Positions 16,441 through 25,014 of a stretch of 64,000 nt of DNA are shown here, in pieces. How positions within the stretch are numbered: position 1 is the first letter of the stretch; the number at the start of each line of letters is the position of its first letter. Below the pieces are notes generated by a model. The model saw only the letters and a program-made list of their open reading frames with translations. It did not search any database and had not been told where the DNA came from. Source of the stretch: JALYLC01 sp035696365 (GTDB taxonomy: Bacteria > Actinomycetota > Thermoleophilia > Gaiellales > JALYLC01); assembly GCA_035696365.1 (NCBI GenBank), contig DASRQS010000130.1:1-64000 (forward strand), read 5' to 3'. Both the position numbers and the translations under genes were made by a program.

Positions 16441-17349
16441 TCAGATGATGCGCTGGCCGAGCGCCGAGCAGATCAGCTCGACCGCCAGGTCGCCCGTCAT
16501 GTTCTCGCGGTCGAGGATGGGGTTCACCTCGACCACCTCCAGCGAGCCGACCGCGCCGGCCTCGGCCAGCAGCTCCATGGCCAGGTGCGCCTCGCGGTAG
16601 GAGATGCCGCCGCGCACGGCCGTGCCGACGCCGGGCGCCCAGAACGGATCCATCACGTCCATGTCGAGTGAGACGTGCACGTGGGCGGATCCCTGGACGT
16701 GCTCGAGCGCTCCGCGAATAACCGCCTCCATGCCGAGGCGGTCGATCTCCGAGATCGTGAAGATGAGGACGTCCGAGCGGCGCAGGCGGTCGCGCTCGCC
16801 CGGATCCACCGAGCGGATCCCGATCAGCACCGCGCGGCGCTCGTCGACCGAGGGCGACGGCCAGAGTCCCGCGGCGAAGCGCTCGCCGCCCCAGCCGAGC
16901 GCTCCGCTCAGCCCCATGCCGTGCACGTTTCCGGTGGGCGTCGTCTCCGGCGTATTGCAGTCGGCATGCGCGTCGAACCAGATCGTCGAGACCGGGCCGT
17001 ACACGCGCGCCAGGCCACCGAAGACACCGAGTGCGAGCGAGTGGTCGCCGCCGAGCACGAGCGGCAGCTCGCCCGCCTTGCAGCGCGCGGCCACGTGGTC
17101 CGCGATCTCGCTGCAGACGGTGAGGATCTGGTCGAGATACTTGGCGCGCTCGTCGCCGACCGCCAGCGCCTCGATCGGGTCCTCGACCACCGTGCCGAGG
17201 TCGCGGACGCCCACGCCGAGCTCGGCCAGGCGCCCGACGAGGCCCGCATAGCGGATCGCCGACGGACCCATGTCGACACCGCGGCGGCCCTGCCCGAGGT
17301 CGAGGGCGGCTCCGAGCACGGCCACGCGCGGAAGCGGCTGTGCGCTCAC
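16441..17349 (-). CDS. rocF: Arginase / ureohydrolase
   Basis: The 302-residue protein has all manganese-binding blocks: VLGGDHSLALG, IWFDAHADCNTPETTPTGNV, MGLSGALGW, and HVSLDMDVMDPFWAPGVGT. GRRGVDMGPSAIR near the N-terminus is typical of arginase rather than agmatinase. It would hydrolyse arginine to ornithine and urea; agmatinase-like activity remains possible. The GTG at 17349 overlaps the IMPase-family stop by four bases. Confidence 0.86.
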   Translation of the reverse strand: MSAQPLPRVAVLGAALDLGQGRRGVDMGPSAIRYAGLVGRLAELGVGVRDLGTVVEDPIEALAVGDERAKYLDQILTVCSEIADHVAARCKAGELPLVLGGDHSLALGVFGGLARVYGPVSTIWFDAHADCNTPETTPTGNVHGMGLSGALGWGGERFAAGLWPSPSVDERRAVLIGIRSVDPGERDRLRRSDVLIFTISEIDRLGMEAVIRGALEHVQGSAHVHVSLDMDVMDPFWAPGVGTAVRGGISYREAHLAMELLAEAGAVGSLEVVEVNPILDRENMTGDLAVELICSALGQRII

Positions 17350-18140
17350 GCGAGGACCTCGGCGACCAGCAGCGGCTCGAGCTCCGCGACCAACCCCGGA
17401 GGTCCGGCGAGCACGCCGGAGCGGAGACCGCCCGAGGCCGGCAGCGCCCGCACGAGGCCACCGGCCTCGCTCACGAGCAGATCGCCTGCGGCATGGTCCC
17501 ACTCCTTCAAGCCGTGCTCGTAGAAGGCGTCCAGGCGGCCGGCGGCGACCCAGGCCAGATCGAGCGCGGCCGACCCGGCGCGGCGGATGTCGCGCGCACG
17601 CGGCAGCACGCGCACGAAGAGCTCGGCCTGCAGCCGCCGCTCGGACGCGAGGTACGAGAACCCTGTGCCCACGAGCGCCTGCTCGAGCGGCGGCGCCGGG
17701 CCGAGTCGCAGTGGCCTTCCGTTGCAGGCGGTGCCGTCGCCGCGCAGGGCGCTGAACGTCTCACCGTGCAGGGGATCGTGCACGACCGCGACGAGCGTGC
17801 CCTCGGTGTCGTGACACGCGATGGAGACGGCCCATTGCGGGATGCCGTAGAGGAAGTTGACCGTGCCGTCGAGCGGGTCGACCACCCAGCCGAGGCCGCT
17901 CGCGCCCGTCGTCCCGGCGCCCTCCTCGCCGAGCACGCCGTCGCCCGGGCGCTCGTCGTGCAGCAGATCCGCGATCAGCTGCTCGGCGTCGCGATCGGCA
18001 TCCGAGACCGGGTCGGTCTGCGAGCTCTTCAGCTCGATGCCGGAGGCGGGCCGGTGGAAGCGGTCGACGAGCAACGCACCTGCAGCCTGCGCGGCCCGCA
18101 CGGCGAGGTCGAGCAGGGCGTGCGGATCGGCGGCAGACAA
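17346..18140 (-). CDS. Inositol monophosphatase-family phosphatase (second copy)
   Basis: About 264 residues, with TDPVSDADRDAEQLI, VLGEEGAG, GWVVDPLDGTVNFLYGIPQW (metal site) and LKEWDHAAGDLLVSEAGG, a complete IMPase set closer to SuhB-type enzymes than the copy at 1333-2175. An ATG farther upstream would place the N-terminus inside tRNA-Phe. I therefore chose the TTG at 18140, just after the tRNA 3' end; a GTG at 18101 is the alternative. It is probably cotranscribed with the tRNA and with arginase downstream (GTGA overlap). Confidence 0.82.
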   Translation of the reverse strand: MSAADPHALLDLAVRAAQAAGALLVDRFHRPASGIELKSSQTDPVSDADRDAEQLIADLLHDERPGDGVLGEEGAGTTGASGLGWVVDPLDGTVNFLYGIPQWAVSIACHDTEGTLVAVVHDPLHGETFSALRGDGTACNGRPLRLGPAPPLEQALVGTGFSYLASERRLQAELFVRVLPRARDIRRAGSAALDLAWVAAGRLDAFYEHGLKEWDHAAGDLLVSEAGGLVRALPASGGLRSGVLAGPPGLVAELEPLLVAEVLA

Positions 18141-18143
18141 GAG

Positions 18144-18216
18144 TGGCGAGGGCCGGACTTGAACCGGCGACACCCCGGTTTTCAGCCGAGTGCTCTACCA
18201 GCTGAGCTACCTCGCC
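18144..18216 (-). tRNA. tRNA-Phe(GAA)
   Basis: The minus strand folds into a full cloverleaf: acceptor GGCGAGG/CCTCGCC, D arm GCTC-AGCTGGTA-GAGC, anticodon loop CTGAAAA with GAA, variable GTGTC, T arm GCCGG-TTCAAGT-CCGGC, discriminator A. CCA is not encoded. It lies between a SAM-hydrolase-like gene and an IMPase-family gene in the same direction. Confidence 0.97.
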
Positions 18217-18256
18217 GCGGGCCGCACCAGGCTAGCACGGGGCTCGTCGAGGCTCG

Positions 18257-19057
18257 TCAGTCGGTCGCCAGCCGGAGGTCCACGTCGTCGCCGATCGCCA
18301 GCCGCAGCTCGCTCGCCGCGTCGCCGCCGTTGATGCACAGCGCGGCCGCACCGGCCGAGTCGACCAGGACGACGAGCGCGCCGGGCGGGACGTCGGCGAA
18401 CGTGCGGCCGCGCTGCGCCGCGCCCTTTGGAAGGCCGCGCACGCTGACGGAGACCGCATTTCCAGCGAGCAGCCCGGCTGCGTCGAGATCCGTGGCCACC
18501 GCGGCCAGCGCGCAGTTGCCGAAGCGGTCGACGTGCACGCACGGCGCTCGCAGGAGCCCGGATTCGACGACCGCTTCCGCCACCTTCAGCCGGACGAGAT
18601 CGGCCGGATCGACCGCTGCGCCCAGCGACTCCGCCGACTCCCCGAGCGCCAGCCGCCCGGCGGCGGGAGCGAACACGTCCCTGCCGTGGAAGGTCGGCGA
18701 GGCATCGGTGGGAACGACGAGCTCATGTGCCGTCGCGACCCCGCCGCAGCGCTCTGCAGCGGCGACGAGCAGGCCGTTGTCGGGACCGACGAACAGCCGC
18801 CCGTCGCCGCTCTCCAGGACGAGCGCGCGCCGATCGGTGCCGACGCCTGGGTCGACAACCGCCACGTGGACGCCCGCTGGGACGTGCGGGACGGCGTCGG
18901 CGAGCGCGCGTGCGCCCTGCGCGACGTCGCCCGGCGGGACGCCGTGCGTGAGGTGCAGCACGCGCGCGTCCGGGGCGACGCGGAGGATCGCACCCTCCAC
19001 GACGCCGGCGTACGTATCGCGCGTGCCGAAGTCCGACAGGAGCGTGACCAGCGTCAC
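18257..19057 (-). CDS. SAM hydroxide adenosyltransferase (DUF62, fluorinase superfamily)
   Basis: The 266-residue protein begins MTLVTLLSDFGTRDTYAGVV and has VAVVDPGVGTDRRAL, FVGPDNGLL and the C-terminal HVDRFGNC. These are the DUF62/fluorinase fold signatures, including the Asp-Arg-His set used to activate water. Characterised members hydrolyse S-adenosylmethionine to adenosine and methionine. The fluorinase-specific loop is not evident. GTG start with TAGAGT six bases upstream predicts leaderless expression. Confidence 0.88.
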   Translation of the reverse strand: MTLVTLLSDFGTRDTYAGVVEGAILRVAPDARVLHLTHGVPPGDVAQGARALADAVPHVPAGVHVAVVDPGVGTDRRALVLESGDGRLFVGPDNGLLVAAAERCGGVATAHELVVPTDASPTFHGRDVFAPAAGRLALGESAESLGAAVDPADLVRLKVAEAVVESGLLRAPCVHVDRFGNCALAAVATDLDAAGLLAGNAVSVSVRGLPKGAAQRGRTFADVPPGALVVLVDSAGAAALCINGGDAASELRLAIGDDVDLRLATD

Positions 19058-19063
19058 GCGGGC

Positions 19064-19069
19064 ACTCTA
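19064..19069 (-). promoter_or_regulatory. -10 element TAGAGT for leaderless SAM-hydrolase gene
   Basis: Minus-strand TAGAGT ends exactly six bases before the GTG at 19057. Confidence 0.45.
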
Positions 19070-19072
19070 CCC

Positions 19073-19096
19073 AGAGCTCATTTCAGAATGAGCTCT
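19073..19096. terminator. Perfect hairpin AGAGCTCATT-tcag-AATGAGCTCT
   Basis: A 10-bp perfect stem with a 4-base loop lies just past the stop of the SIMPL-domain gene (minus strand) and before the next gene. It lacks a U tract but is the strongest intergenic stem in this stretch and is likely a terminator or stability element. Confidence 0.55.
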
Positions 19097-19116
19097 CAGG
19101 CTCGGCCGTGGGCGCT

Positions 19117-19881
19117 CTATGCCTCATATGCGAACGTCACGGTGACCTGCGCGGAGACGGTCACGGGGCCGATCTGCACCGGCGGAGCCGAGCTCGCGGC
19201 CTTTCCGGCTGCGTCGGCGGCGTACATGATCGGGCCGCCGCCGCCGCTGTTCTCGGAGATCGTCGTCGTGCCGAGGATGCGCACGCCCATCGCCGCCGCA
19301 GCCGCATCCGCCTTCGAGCGCGCGTCGGCGAGCGCGCTGCGCAGAGCGTCACGGTAGGCGGCTGACTGCTCCGCGAGCGAGAACGACGGGCCGTCGACCG
19401 AATCCGCGCCGGCCTTGGTCGCGGCTGCCATGACCTCGCCCGCGCGGGCCGGATCGTGGAGCGTGACGCTGAGCGACTGGTCGCTGATGAAACGGCCCTC
19501 GTGCTCCCAGTCGCGCGAGGTGTATACGCCCTGCGTCTCGAGGTCGGAGTCGGCGATGTGCACGGAGGCCAGCGTGCGCAGTGCCTGCAGAACGGTCTTC
19601 ATCTTGTCGGAAGCGACCGACTGGGCCTCGTCGCTGGACGTTCCCGTGCCATGGACGGACACGTTCACGAGCGCGGTATCGGGCTGCAGCTTGACGTCGC
19701 CCGAGCCGCCGAACGTGAGCGTGCGGTCGCCGGGGTCGATGGCCGCGCCAGGAGCGGCCGTGGCGGCGGCGAAGGCGGCGTCGGGGCCGGGGCCTCCGCG
19801 CAGAGTGAACGCCAGTGCGAGTGCAAGCGCGACTGCGAGCGCGGCGAGAACAAACGAACGGGTTCGGTACGAGCGGGACAC
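19117..19881 (-). CDS. Exported SIMPL-domain (DUF541) protein
   Basis: The 254-residue protein starts with a basic stretch and a hydrophobic signal anchor (residues 9-27, FVLAALAVALALALAFTL). The SIMPL domain follows: RTLTFGGSGDVKLQPDTALV, ...TGTSSDEAQSVASDKMKTVL, and the beta-rich C-terminus (TVSAQVTVTFAYEA). SIMPL proteins are periplasmic or surface-located; the family has no settled biochemical activity and some members are linked to oxidative stress. GTG start with a GGAGGAA ribosome-binding site. The hairpin at 19073 follows its stop. Confidence 0.82.
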   Translation of the reverse strand: MSRSYRTRSFVLAALAVALALALAFTLRGGPGPDAAFAAATAAPGAAIDPGDRTLTFGGSGDVKLQPDTALVNVSVHGTGTSSDEAQSVASDKMKTVLQALRTLASVHIADSDLETQGVYTSRDWEHEGRFISDQSLSVTLHDPARAGEVMAAATKAGADSVDGPSFSLAEQSAAYRDALRSALADARSKADAAAAAMGVRILGTTTISENSGGGGPIMYAADAAGKAASSAPPVQIGPVTVSAQVTVTFAYEA

Positions 19882-19944
19882 GGGCTTCCTCCAGGTCGGT
19901 AGCCCTCTGACCGCTCCCGCCGCGCGCTGGTTCCCGCGAGGGCC

Positions 19945-20922
19945 TTAGCCGGGGAACGCTGCGGCGAATTCCGCCAGGCAGCGCTCGCGGTGCGTCCAGG
20001 GCTGCTCGTGCATCCCGTACGGGAACACGCACAGCTCCTTGGACGCGGTGATCGCGTTGTAGGCGGCGTAGACCGTGGAGGGAGGGCAGATCGGGTCCAT
20101 CAGGCCCACGCTGACGATGCAGCGCGCACGGATGCGCGAGGCCAGCAGCGCGCAGTCCACGTGTCGCAGCGTGGCGACGATCTGGTCGTGCCGCTCGGGG
20201 TGCAGGGCGAGATAGCGCGTGAGCTCCGTGTACGGGGGCTCGGGAGCGATCTGCGCGCCCCGCTCGATGTCGCACAGGTAGGGCATGTCCGCCATGCACA
20301 GACGCACGAGGCCGGGCGCGAGGGCGGCCACGGCCAGCGAGAGACCGCCGCCCTGGCTGAAGCCGGTCACGGCGATGCGGGCCGGATCCACCTGGGGATG
20401 CTCCGCCGCCGTCTCCAGCGCGCGCACCGCGTCGGTGTAGAGGCGGCGGTAGTAGTACGTCTCGGGGGAGCCGATGCCGCGCGTCATCACGCCCGGATGC
20501 TCGGCTCCCGACGCGCCGGCGCCCGGATCCCCCGTCGCGCCCGGCAGCCATTCACCGCCCTGGCCGCGGGTGTCCATGACCAGCACGGCGTGCCCCGCGG
20601 CGGCGAACAGGGCGTGATCGACGGGGAAGGTGCGCCCGCCGCCGTAGCCGATGTAGGTCACGAGGCAGGCCAGCGGCCCGGTTGCCGCCCTCGGCCTCAG
20701 GAACCAGGCCCGGATGGGATCGCCACCGAAGCCGCTGAAGGTGACGTCGTCGACGGCCAGCGCGCCATAGGCCTCGGGGCGGTAGGGCTCGAACAGCGGG
20801 GGGGCCTTGAGCCCCCGCGCCTCCTCCAGCGTCCGCTGCCAGAACGCATCGAGCCCCGGCGGCTCCTCGGCGGCGCAGCGATGCGTCTCCAGGTCGTGCA
20901 GCGGCAGGTCGTAGAGCGCCAT
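19945..20922 (-). CDS. Acetylxylan esterase / cephalosporin-C deacetylase (AXE1 family)
   Basis: The 325-residue alpha/beta hydrolase begins MALYDLPLHDLETHRC. It has TRGQGGEW, the nucleophile elbow GFSQGGG, a conserved Asp in VSVGLMDPICPPSTVYAAYN, and a late His in PYGMHEQPW. AXE1-family enzymes remove acetyl groups from xylo-oligosaccharides or cephalosporin C. No signal peptide is visible, so it is probably cytoplasmic. TATCCT lies nine bases before the ATG at 20922. An open frame extends upstream but without similarity. Confidence 0.85.
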   Translation of the reverse strand: MALYDLPLHDLETHRCAAEEPPGLDAFWQRTLEEARGLKAPPLFEPYRPEAYGALAVDDVTFSGFGGDPIRAWFLRPRAATGPLACLVTYIGYGGGRTFPVDHALFAAAGHAVLVMDTRGQGGEWLPGATGDPGAGASGAEHPGVMTRGIGSPETYYYRRLYTDAVRALETAAEHPQVDPARIAVTGFSQGGGLSLAVAALAPGLVRLCMADMPYLCDIERGAQIAPEPPYTELTRYLALHPERHDQIVATLRHVDCALLASRIRARCIVSVGLMDPICPPSTVYAAYNAITASKELCVFPYGMHEQPWTHRERCLAEFAAAFPG

Positions 20923-20941
20923 CAGCGCGCCAGGATAGCCG

Positions 20942-21691
20942 TCACACTGAGAGGGTGTACGACCCCTGCGCGTTGCCCACGGCGCGCACCCGGACGTAGA
21001 CCGTGCCCGCCACGGGGCCGGGCGTGGAGACGCTCTGCGGGCTGCTGCCCACCACGCTCGCCAGCACGGCACCGGAGGAGTCGAGCAGCGCGACGTCCAG
21101 CACCGCAGTGGAGTCGAAGGTCAGCGACGCGGTCACCGTGGCGCCGGCCGCAGGTACGGCGAAGTAGTCGTCGTTGTCGGCGCAGGCGACGGCCGAGGTC
21201 GTCGTCCTGAGGTCGACCGCGGTCGCCTGGGCGAGGGTGTCGTTGGGTTCGAAGGCGTCCTCGTTGCAGGGCGGCGGAGGGGCGCAGGCCGCGGAGGTCT
21301 GGAAGCCGGGCACGGCCGCGGCGATGCGCCGCTCGAGCCCGCAGTCCAGCCCTGTGGCGGGCCCCCGAGGGCCTGCGGGCCCGGTGGCGCCTGCAGGACC
21401 TGCAGGGCCTGCGGGCCCCGGGGCGCCGGCCAGGCCCTGAGGACCGCGCAGGTTCCAGGTCAGCGGGCGCTCGTTGCGGCGGCAGTCCGAGGCCGCGCTC
21501 GCCACACGCAGCGTGGCTCCGCGCGCGGGCGTGCCGTCCTTGGCGACGCGATAGCAGGCATGCACGACCGGCGAGTCGTCGCGGTTCAGCGCGTAGCCAG
21601 CGCCCGCGCCCACGGTCAGCGCGCAGGCGCTGATGATCAGCACTCCCGTGCCCGTGCCGACAGCCCGCTTGATCCAGTCGCGTCCGCGCAT
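20942..21691 (-). CDS. Surface protein with collagen-like GXY repeat and PPC-like C-terminal domain
   Basis: The 249-residue protein has an N-terminal membrane anchor (IISACALTVGAGAGYAL), a cysteine-containing region (VVHACYRV), a short collagen-like stretch of about eleven Gly-X-Y triplets (for example GPAGPAGPAGATGPAG) and a C-terminal bacterial pre-peptidase-like beta domain (EPNDTLAQATAVDL, DYFAVPAAGATV, GTVYVRVRA). Probably exported and cell-attached. GGAGGG upstream of the ATG at 21691 supports the start. The function is unknown; collagen-like segments often mediate trimerisation or adhesion. Confidence 0.7.
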   Translation of the reverse strand: MRGRDWIKRAVGTGTGVLIISACALTVGAGAGYALNRDDSPVVHACYRVAKDGTPARGATLRVASAASDCRRNERPLTWNLRGPQGLAGAPGPAGPAGPAGATGPAGPRGPATGLDCGLERRIAAAVPGFQTSAACAPPPPCNEDAFEPNDTLAQATAVDLRTTTSAVACADNDDYFAVPAAGATVTASLTFDSTAVLDVALLDSSGAVLASVVGSSPQSVSTPGPVAGTVYVRVRAVGNAQGSYTLSV

Positions 21692-21769
21692 ACCCTCCAA
21701 CTTCTCCCGGCGACGCCAGTCACCTCCCATGCAAGTTGAGGGATTGCGGCCTGGCCAGCGGGAGGGCGG

Positions 21770-23236
21770 TCAGGCTTCCTGAGGTTCCGACAGAACCTGG
21801 AGCAGCGTCGCGACCAATCCGCCGAGGTCGTGCGCGGGGGACTCGGCGATCACGCCGACGCCGAGTTTTCGTGCGGTTGCGCTCGTCACCGGGCCGATCG
21901 AGACGCCGCGGACACGTGAAAGGTCGTGCCCGGGGAGCGCCTCGGCGAAGCGGGTCACGGTGGACGACGAGGTAAACGCGACGGCATCCGCCGCGAGCAT
22001 GCGCTCGGGGTCGCGCGGCCGGGCCGCGAGGGTGCGGTAGAGCGGAACGACGTCGACCTCGGCGCCCGCGGCCCGCAGGCCGTCGGGCAGCGTGTCGCGC
22101 GCTTCCTCGGGGCGCGCGACGAGCGCGCGAACTCCGTGCAGGTCGTCGGGGAGCCTTTCGAGCAGGCCCTCGGCGAGCGAGCGCTCGGCCACGACGTCGG
22201 CGACGAGCCCGACCTCGCGCAGCGCGGCAGCGGTGCCCGGTCCGATGGCGGCGATCGTCGCACCCGCGAACGCTCGCGCATCCCCGCCACAGCGCTCCAG
22301 CAGCAGCCTCGGGGCGTTCGCCGAGGTCACGCAGACGAGCCCGTAGGCACCGCCGTCGAGTGGCGGGCCGGCCAGCGGCTCGAGGCGGATGACTGCGCAC
22401 TCGTCGACCTCGGCACCGAGCTCGCGCAGGTGCTCGACCAGGGCGCTGGCCTGGGCGCGGGCGCGCGTCACGACCACCCGGCGCCCGTACAGCGGCCGCA
22501 GCTCCGCCCACGCGAGCGTGTCCCGCAGCGCGGCGACGGCGCCGATCACGGTGACGGCGGGCGAGCGGATGCCGGCCGCCTCCACCTCCGCGGCGATCGT
22601 CGCCAGGCTGCCGGACACGCTTCGCTGTGCAGCGGTCGTTCCCGACTGCGTCACGCAGACGGGAGTCGCCGGCGCCTTGCCGCCCGCGATCAGCGCCGCG
22701 GCGACCGGCGCCAGGCGCCCCACTCCCATGAGCACGACGAGCGTGCCGGGGAGCCCGGCGAGAGCGGCCCAGTCGACGTCGGCGCGGAGCTTGCCCGGTC
22801 GCTCGTGCGCCGTGACGATCGTCACCTGTGCCGCGAGGTCGCGGTGAGTCACCGGGATGCCCGCGTAGGCGGGCACGGAGATCGCAGAGCTGATCCCGGG
22901 CACGATCTCGTAGCCGATCCCAGCTTCGCGCAGCGCCTGGGCCTCCTCGCCTCCGCGGCCGAACACGAACGGGTCGCCGCCCTTGAGGCGGACGACGAGG
23001 GCGCCGCGGCGGCCGTGCTCGATCAGCAACCGCGTCGTCTCGTCCTGGGTCAGCGTCACGTCGCCCGGCCCCTTGCCCGCATCGATCAGCAGGCAGTCCG
23101 GCCGCGCGAGGTCGAGCAGCGCATCGCCGGCGAGGCGGTCGTAGAGGACCACATCGGCGCGCCGCAGGAGGTCGGCGCCGCGCAACGTGATCAGCCGCGG
23201 ATCGCCGGGACCGGCGCCCACGAGGTAGACGGTCAC
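21770..23236 (-). CDS. cobA-hemD: Fused uroporphyrinogen-III C-methyltransferase / uroporphyrinogen-III synthase
   Basis: The 488-residue protein has an N-terminal SUMT domain (VYLVGAGPGDPRLITLRGAD, VRLKGGDPFVFGRGGEEA, ATPVCVTQSGTTAAQR; about 1-240) and a C-terminal HemD domain (GRRVVVTRARAQASALVEHL to residue 480). It would make uroporphyrinogen III and methylate it to precorrin-2 for sirohaem or cobalamin. This fusion is known in several Gram-positive lineages. GTG at 23236 overlaps the hemC stop by four bases. It is the last gene of the long cofactor operon. Confidence 0.93.
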   Translation of the reverse strand: MTVYLVGAGPGDPRLITLRGADLLRRADVVLYDRLAGDALLDLARPDCLLIDAGKGPGDVTLTQDETTRLLIEHGRRGALVVRLKGGDPFVFGRGGEEAQALREAGIGYEIVPGISSAISVPAYAGIPVTHRDLAAQVTIVTAHERPGKLRADVDWAALAGLPGTLVVLMGVGRLAPVAAALIAGGKAPATPVCVTQSGTTAAQRSVSGSLATIAAEVEAAGIRSPAVTVIGAVAALRDTLAWAELRPLYGRRVVVTRARAQASALVEHLRELGAEVDECAVIRLEPLAGPPLDGGAYGLVCVTSANAPRLLLERCGGDARAFAGATIAAIGPGTAAALREVGLVADVVAERSLAEGLLERLPDDLHGVRALVARPEEARDTLPDGLRAAGAEVDVVPLYRTLAARPRDPERMLAADAVAFTSSSTVTRFAEALPGHDLSRVRGVSIGPVTSATARKLGVGVIAESPAHDLGGLVATLLQVLSEPQEA

Positions 23237-24135
23237 GCGCGCACCGCCGCGACGATGGCCTCGCCCCCGCGGCCGAGCGCGGTGGAGGCGACCTCGCTCG
23301 CAAGCGTTCCCGGCTCGTCCCCGCGCCCCTCGGACTCGACGACGCGCGAGCCGTCGGGCAGCGCCAGCCAGGCTCGCAGCCAGATCTGGCCATCCGGCAA
23401 CGTCACGGCGTGCGTCGCCACCGGCGCCCGGCAGCCGCCGCCGAGCAGCGCTGCGCACGCGCGTTCGGCCTGCAGGACGCGCGCACCCTCGGCCTCGCCG
23501 ACCGGGGCCAGCGCCGCGGCGTCCTCGGCGCGCGCCTGCAGGGCCAGGAAGCCCTGGCCGGTCTCGGGCAGCATTTCCTCGGCCTCGATCCTGAAGCCGA
23601 TCTCGTGCGCGAGCTCCAGGCGATCGAGCCCGCAGGCGGCGAGCACGACGCCGTCGAGCCCCCGCTCGGCGCGCTTGCGCAGGCGGGTGTCCACGTTGCC
23701 GCGCAGGTTCTCGACGCGCAGATCGGGCCGCAGCGCGCCGAGTTGCGCGCCGCGGCGCATCGACGCCGTACCGACGCGCGCCCCGTGTGGTACGGCAGCC
23801 AGGCTGGCGTGGGGCCCGCACCAGGCGTCGCGCGGATCTGCGCGCGGCAGCACGGCGGCCAGGCTCAGTCCGGGCGTCTCGTCGGTCGTCAGGTCCTTGG
23901 CGGAGTGCACCGCCACGTCGATGCGCCCTTCCAGGAGCGCATCCTCGAGCTCCTTGGAGAACACGCCGCGGGCGCCCAGCTCGCTGAACGCGCTGCGCCG
24001 GTCGCGGTCGCCCGCGGTCGAGATCGGCACGATCGCGACCGGGCCCAGGCCGGCAGCACGCAGCGCCTCCGCCGCGAGCGCAGCCTGCGCGTGCGCGAGC
24101 CGCGAGCCGCGAGTGCCCAGCCGAAGCGGCGTCAC
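23233..24135 (-). CDS. hemC: Porphobilinogen deaminase (hydroxymethylbilane synthase)
   Basis: The 300-residue protein starts MTPLRLGTRGSRLAHAQA and has VHSAKDLTT, LRPDLRVENLRGNVDTRLRK and LLGGGCRAPVATH. The cysteine in GGGCRAP attaches the dipyrromethane cofactor. It polymerises four porphobilinogens to hydroxymethylbilane, the substrate of the HemD domain encoded next. Its GTG start overlaps the small CcmD-like gene by four bases. Confidence 0.96.
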   Translation of the reverse strand: MTPLRLGTRGSRLAHAQAALAAEALRAAGLGPVAIVPISTAGDRDRRSAFSELGARGVFSKELEDALLEGRIDVAVHSAKDLTTDETPGLSLAAVLPRADPRDAWCGPHASLAAVPHGARVGTASMRRGAQLGALRPDLRVENLRGNVDTRLRKRAERGLDGVVLAACGLDRLELAHEIGFRIEAEEMLPETGQGFLALQARAEDAAALAPVGEAEGARVLQAERACAALLGGGCRAPVATHAVTLPDGQIWLRAWLALPDGSRVVESEGRGDEPGTLASEVASTALGRGGEAIVAAVRA

Positions 24136-24311
24136 GCCGGGTCGGTGCCCTGCGCGCGATCGAGCGCGGCCTGCGCAGCGGCAAGCTGCTGCTCGAGGCG
24201 CCGCAGCTTGCTGGCGAGGATCCAGACGTAGGCCAGGGTGACGCCCCAGATCGCGGCCACCACCGCGCCCACCGCCTGGGCGTCGGAATCGCTGATGGCC
24301 GCCACGATCAC
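24132..24311 (-). CDS. ccmD: CcmD-like small membrane protein
   Basis: A 59-residue protein begins VIVAAISDSDAQAVG. It has one transmembrane helix (VVAAIWGVTLAYVWILASKL), followed by a charged amphipathic helix (RRLEQQLAAAQAALDRA). This is the size and layout of CcmD, which helps release haem-loaded CcmE from CcmC. Identification rests mainly on position directly after ccmC and on topology, because CcmD is too small for strong motifs. It overlaps both neighbours by four bases. Confidence 0.65.
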   Translation of the reverse strand: MIVAAISDSDAQAVGAVVAAIWGVTLAYVWILASKLRRLEQQLAAAQAALDRAQGTDPA

Positions 24312-25009
24312 GGCAGGACCGCCTCGCCGCGCAGGCGCCGCTCGAGGCGCTGCACGCCCTGAGCGAGCAGCTTGCCGCGCAGCTCGAGGCGCCAGAGCGC
24401 GAAGCCGAGCAGGATGAATGCTGCCCAGGAGACGAGGAACGCGGCGAACATCGAGTGCTCCATGGCCGGCCCGTCGTGGTGGAAGACCGTCGGGTGGTGC
24501 AGCGTGCCGGCCAGGTGAACGGCCGCCAGAGAGAGCGGGACCATGCCGATGCCGAGCAGCGCGTAGATGGCCGAGAAGCGCTCGCGCCTGGCCCCCTCGT
24601 CGACCGAGTAGCGCAGCATGAAGTACGCGCAGTAGAAGAGGAACACGAGCAGGAACGTGTTCAGCTGCTTGTCGCTCCAGTCCCACCAGATGCCCCATGA
24701 GACCTTGGCCCAGATCGGCCCGGTGATCAGCACGAGCGTGCCGAGGATCACGCCCTGGTGGATCGCCACGTAGGAGCGCAGGTCGTCCATCGGATCGCGT
24801 CGCAGGAGGTAGCGCGCGGCGTAGAACGCGCCCAGCAGCAGGAAGAGGTAGGCCGTCAGCGCGATCGGCACGTGCAGGTAGAAGATGCGCTGCCGGTAGC
24901 CCTCCGCACGATCGGTCGGGACCCACAGCGCGATCAGCAGTGTGGAGAGAACGAGGAGGCTCCCGGCAGCGAGCACCGCCGGGCGCAGAAGGCGGTCGTG
25001 AGTAGCCAC
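24308..25009 (-). CDS. ccmC: Cytochrome c maturation protein CcmC (haem handling)
   Basis: The 233-residue protein has six hydrophobic segments and the family WWD signature (SWGIWWDWSDKQLN), flanked by conserved histidines in YLHVPIA and LAGTLHHPTVF. CcmC inserts haem onto the chaperone CcmE in system I cytochrome c maturation. GTG at 25009 (VATHDRLLRP) fits the family; the frame continues upstream through ccmB without similarity. It lies five bases after ccmB and overlaps ccmD. Confidence 0.92.
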   Translation of the reverse strand: MATHDRLLRPAVLAAGSLLVLSTLLIALWVPTDRAEGYRQRIFYLHVPIALTAYLFLLLGAFYAARYLLRRDPMDDLRSYVAIHQGVILGTLVLITGPIWAKVSWGIWWDWSDKQLNTFLLVFLFYCAYFMLRYSVDEGARRERFSAIYALLGIGMVPLSLAAVHLAGTLHHPTVFHHDGPAMEHSMFAAFLVSWAAFILLGFALWRLELRGKLLAQGVQRLERRLRGEAVLP

Positions 25010-25014
25010 GGGAG

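Noticed and set aside
18141..18173. N-terminal extension of the second IMPase-family gene to an upstream ATG
   Set aside because: It would translate through the 3' half of tRNA-Phe; the TTG at 18140 right after the tRNA is more plausible.
20803..20818. GGGGGGCC...GCCCCC hairpin as a terminator
   Set aside because: It lies within the acetylxylan esterase coding sequence and reflects GC-rich codons.
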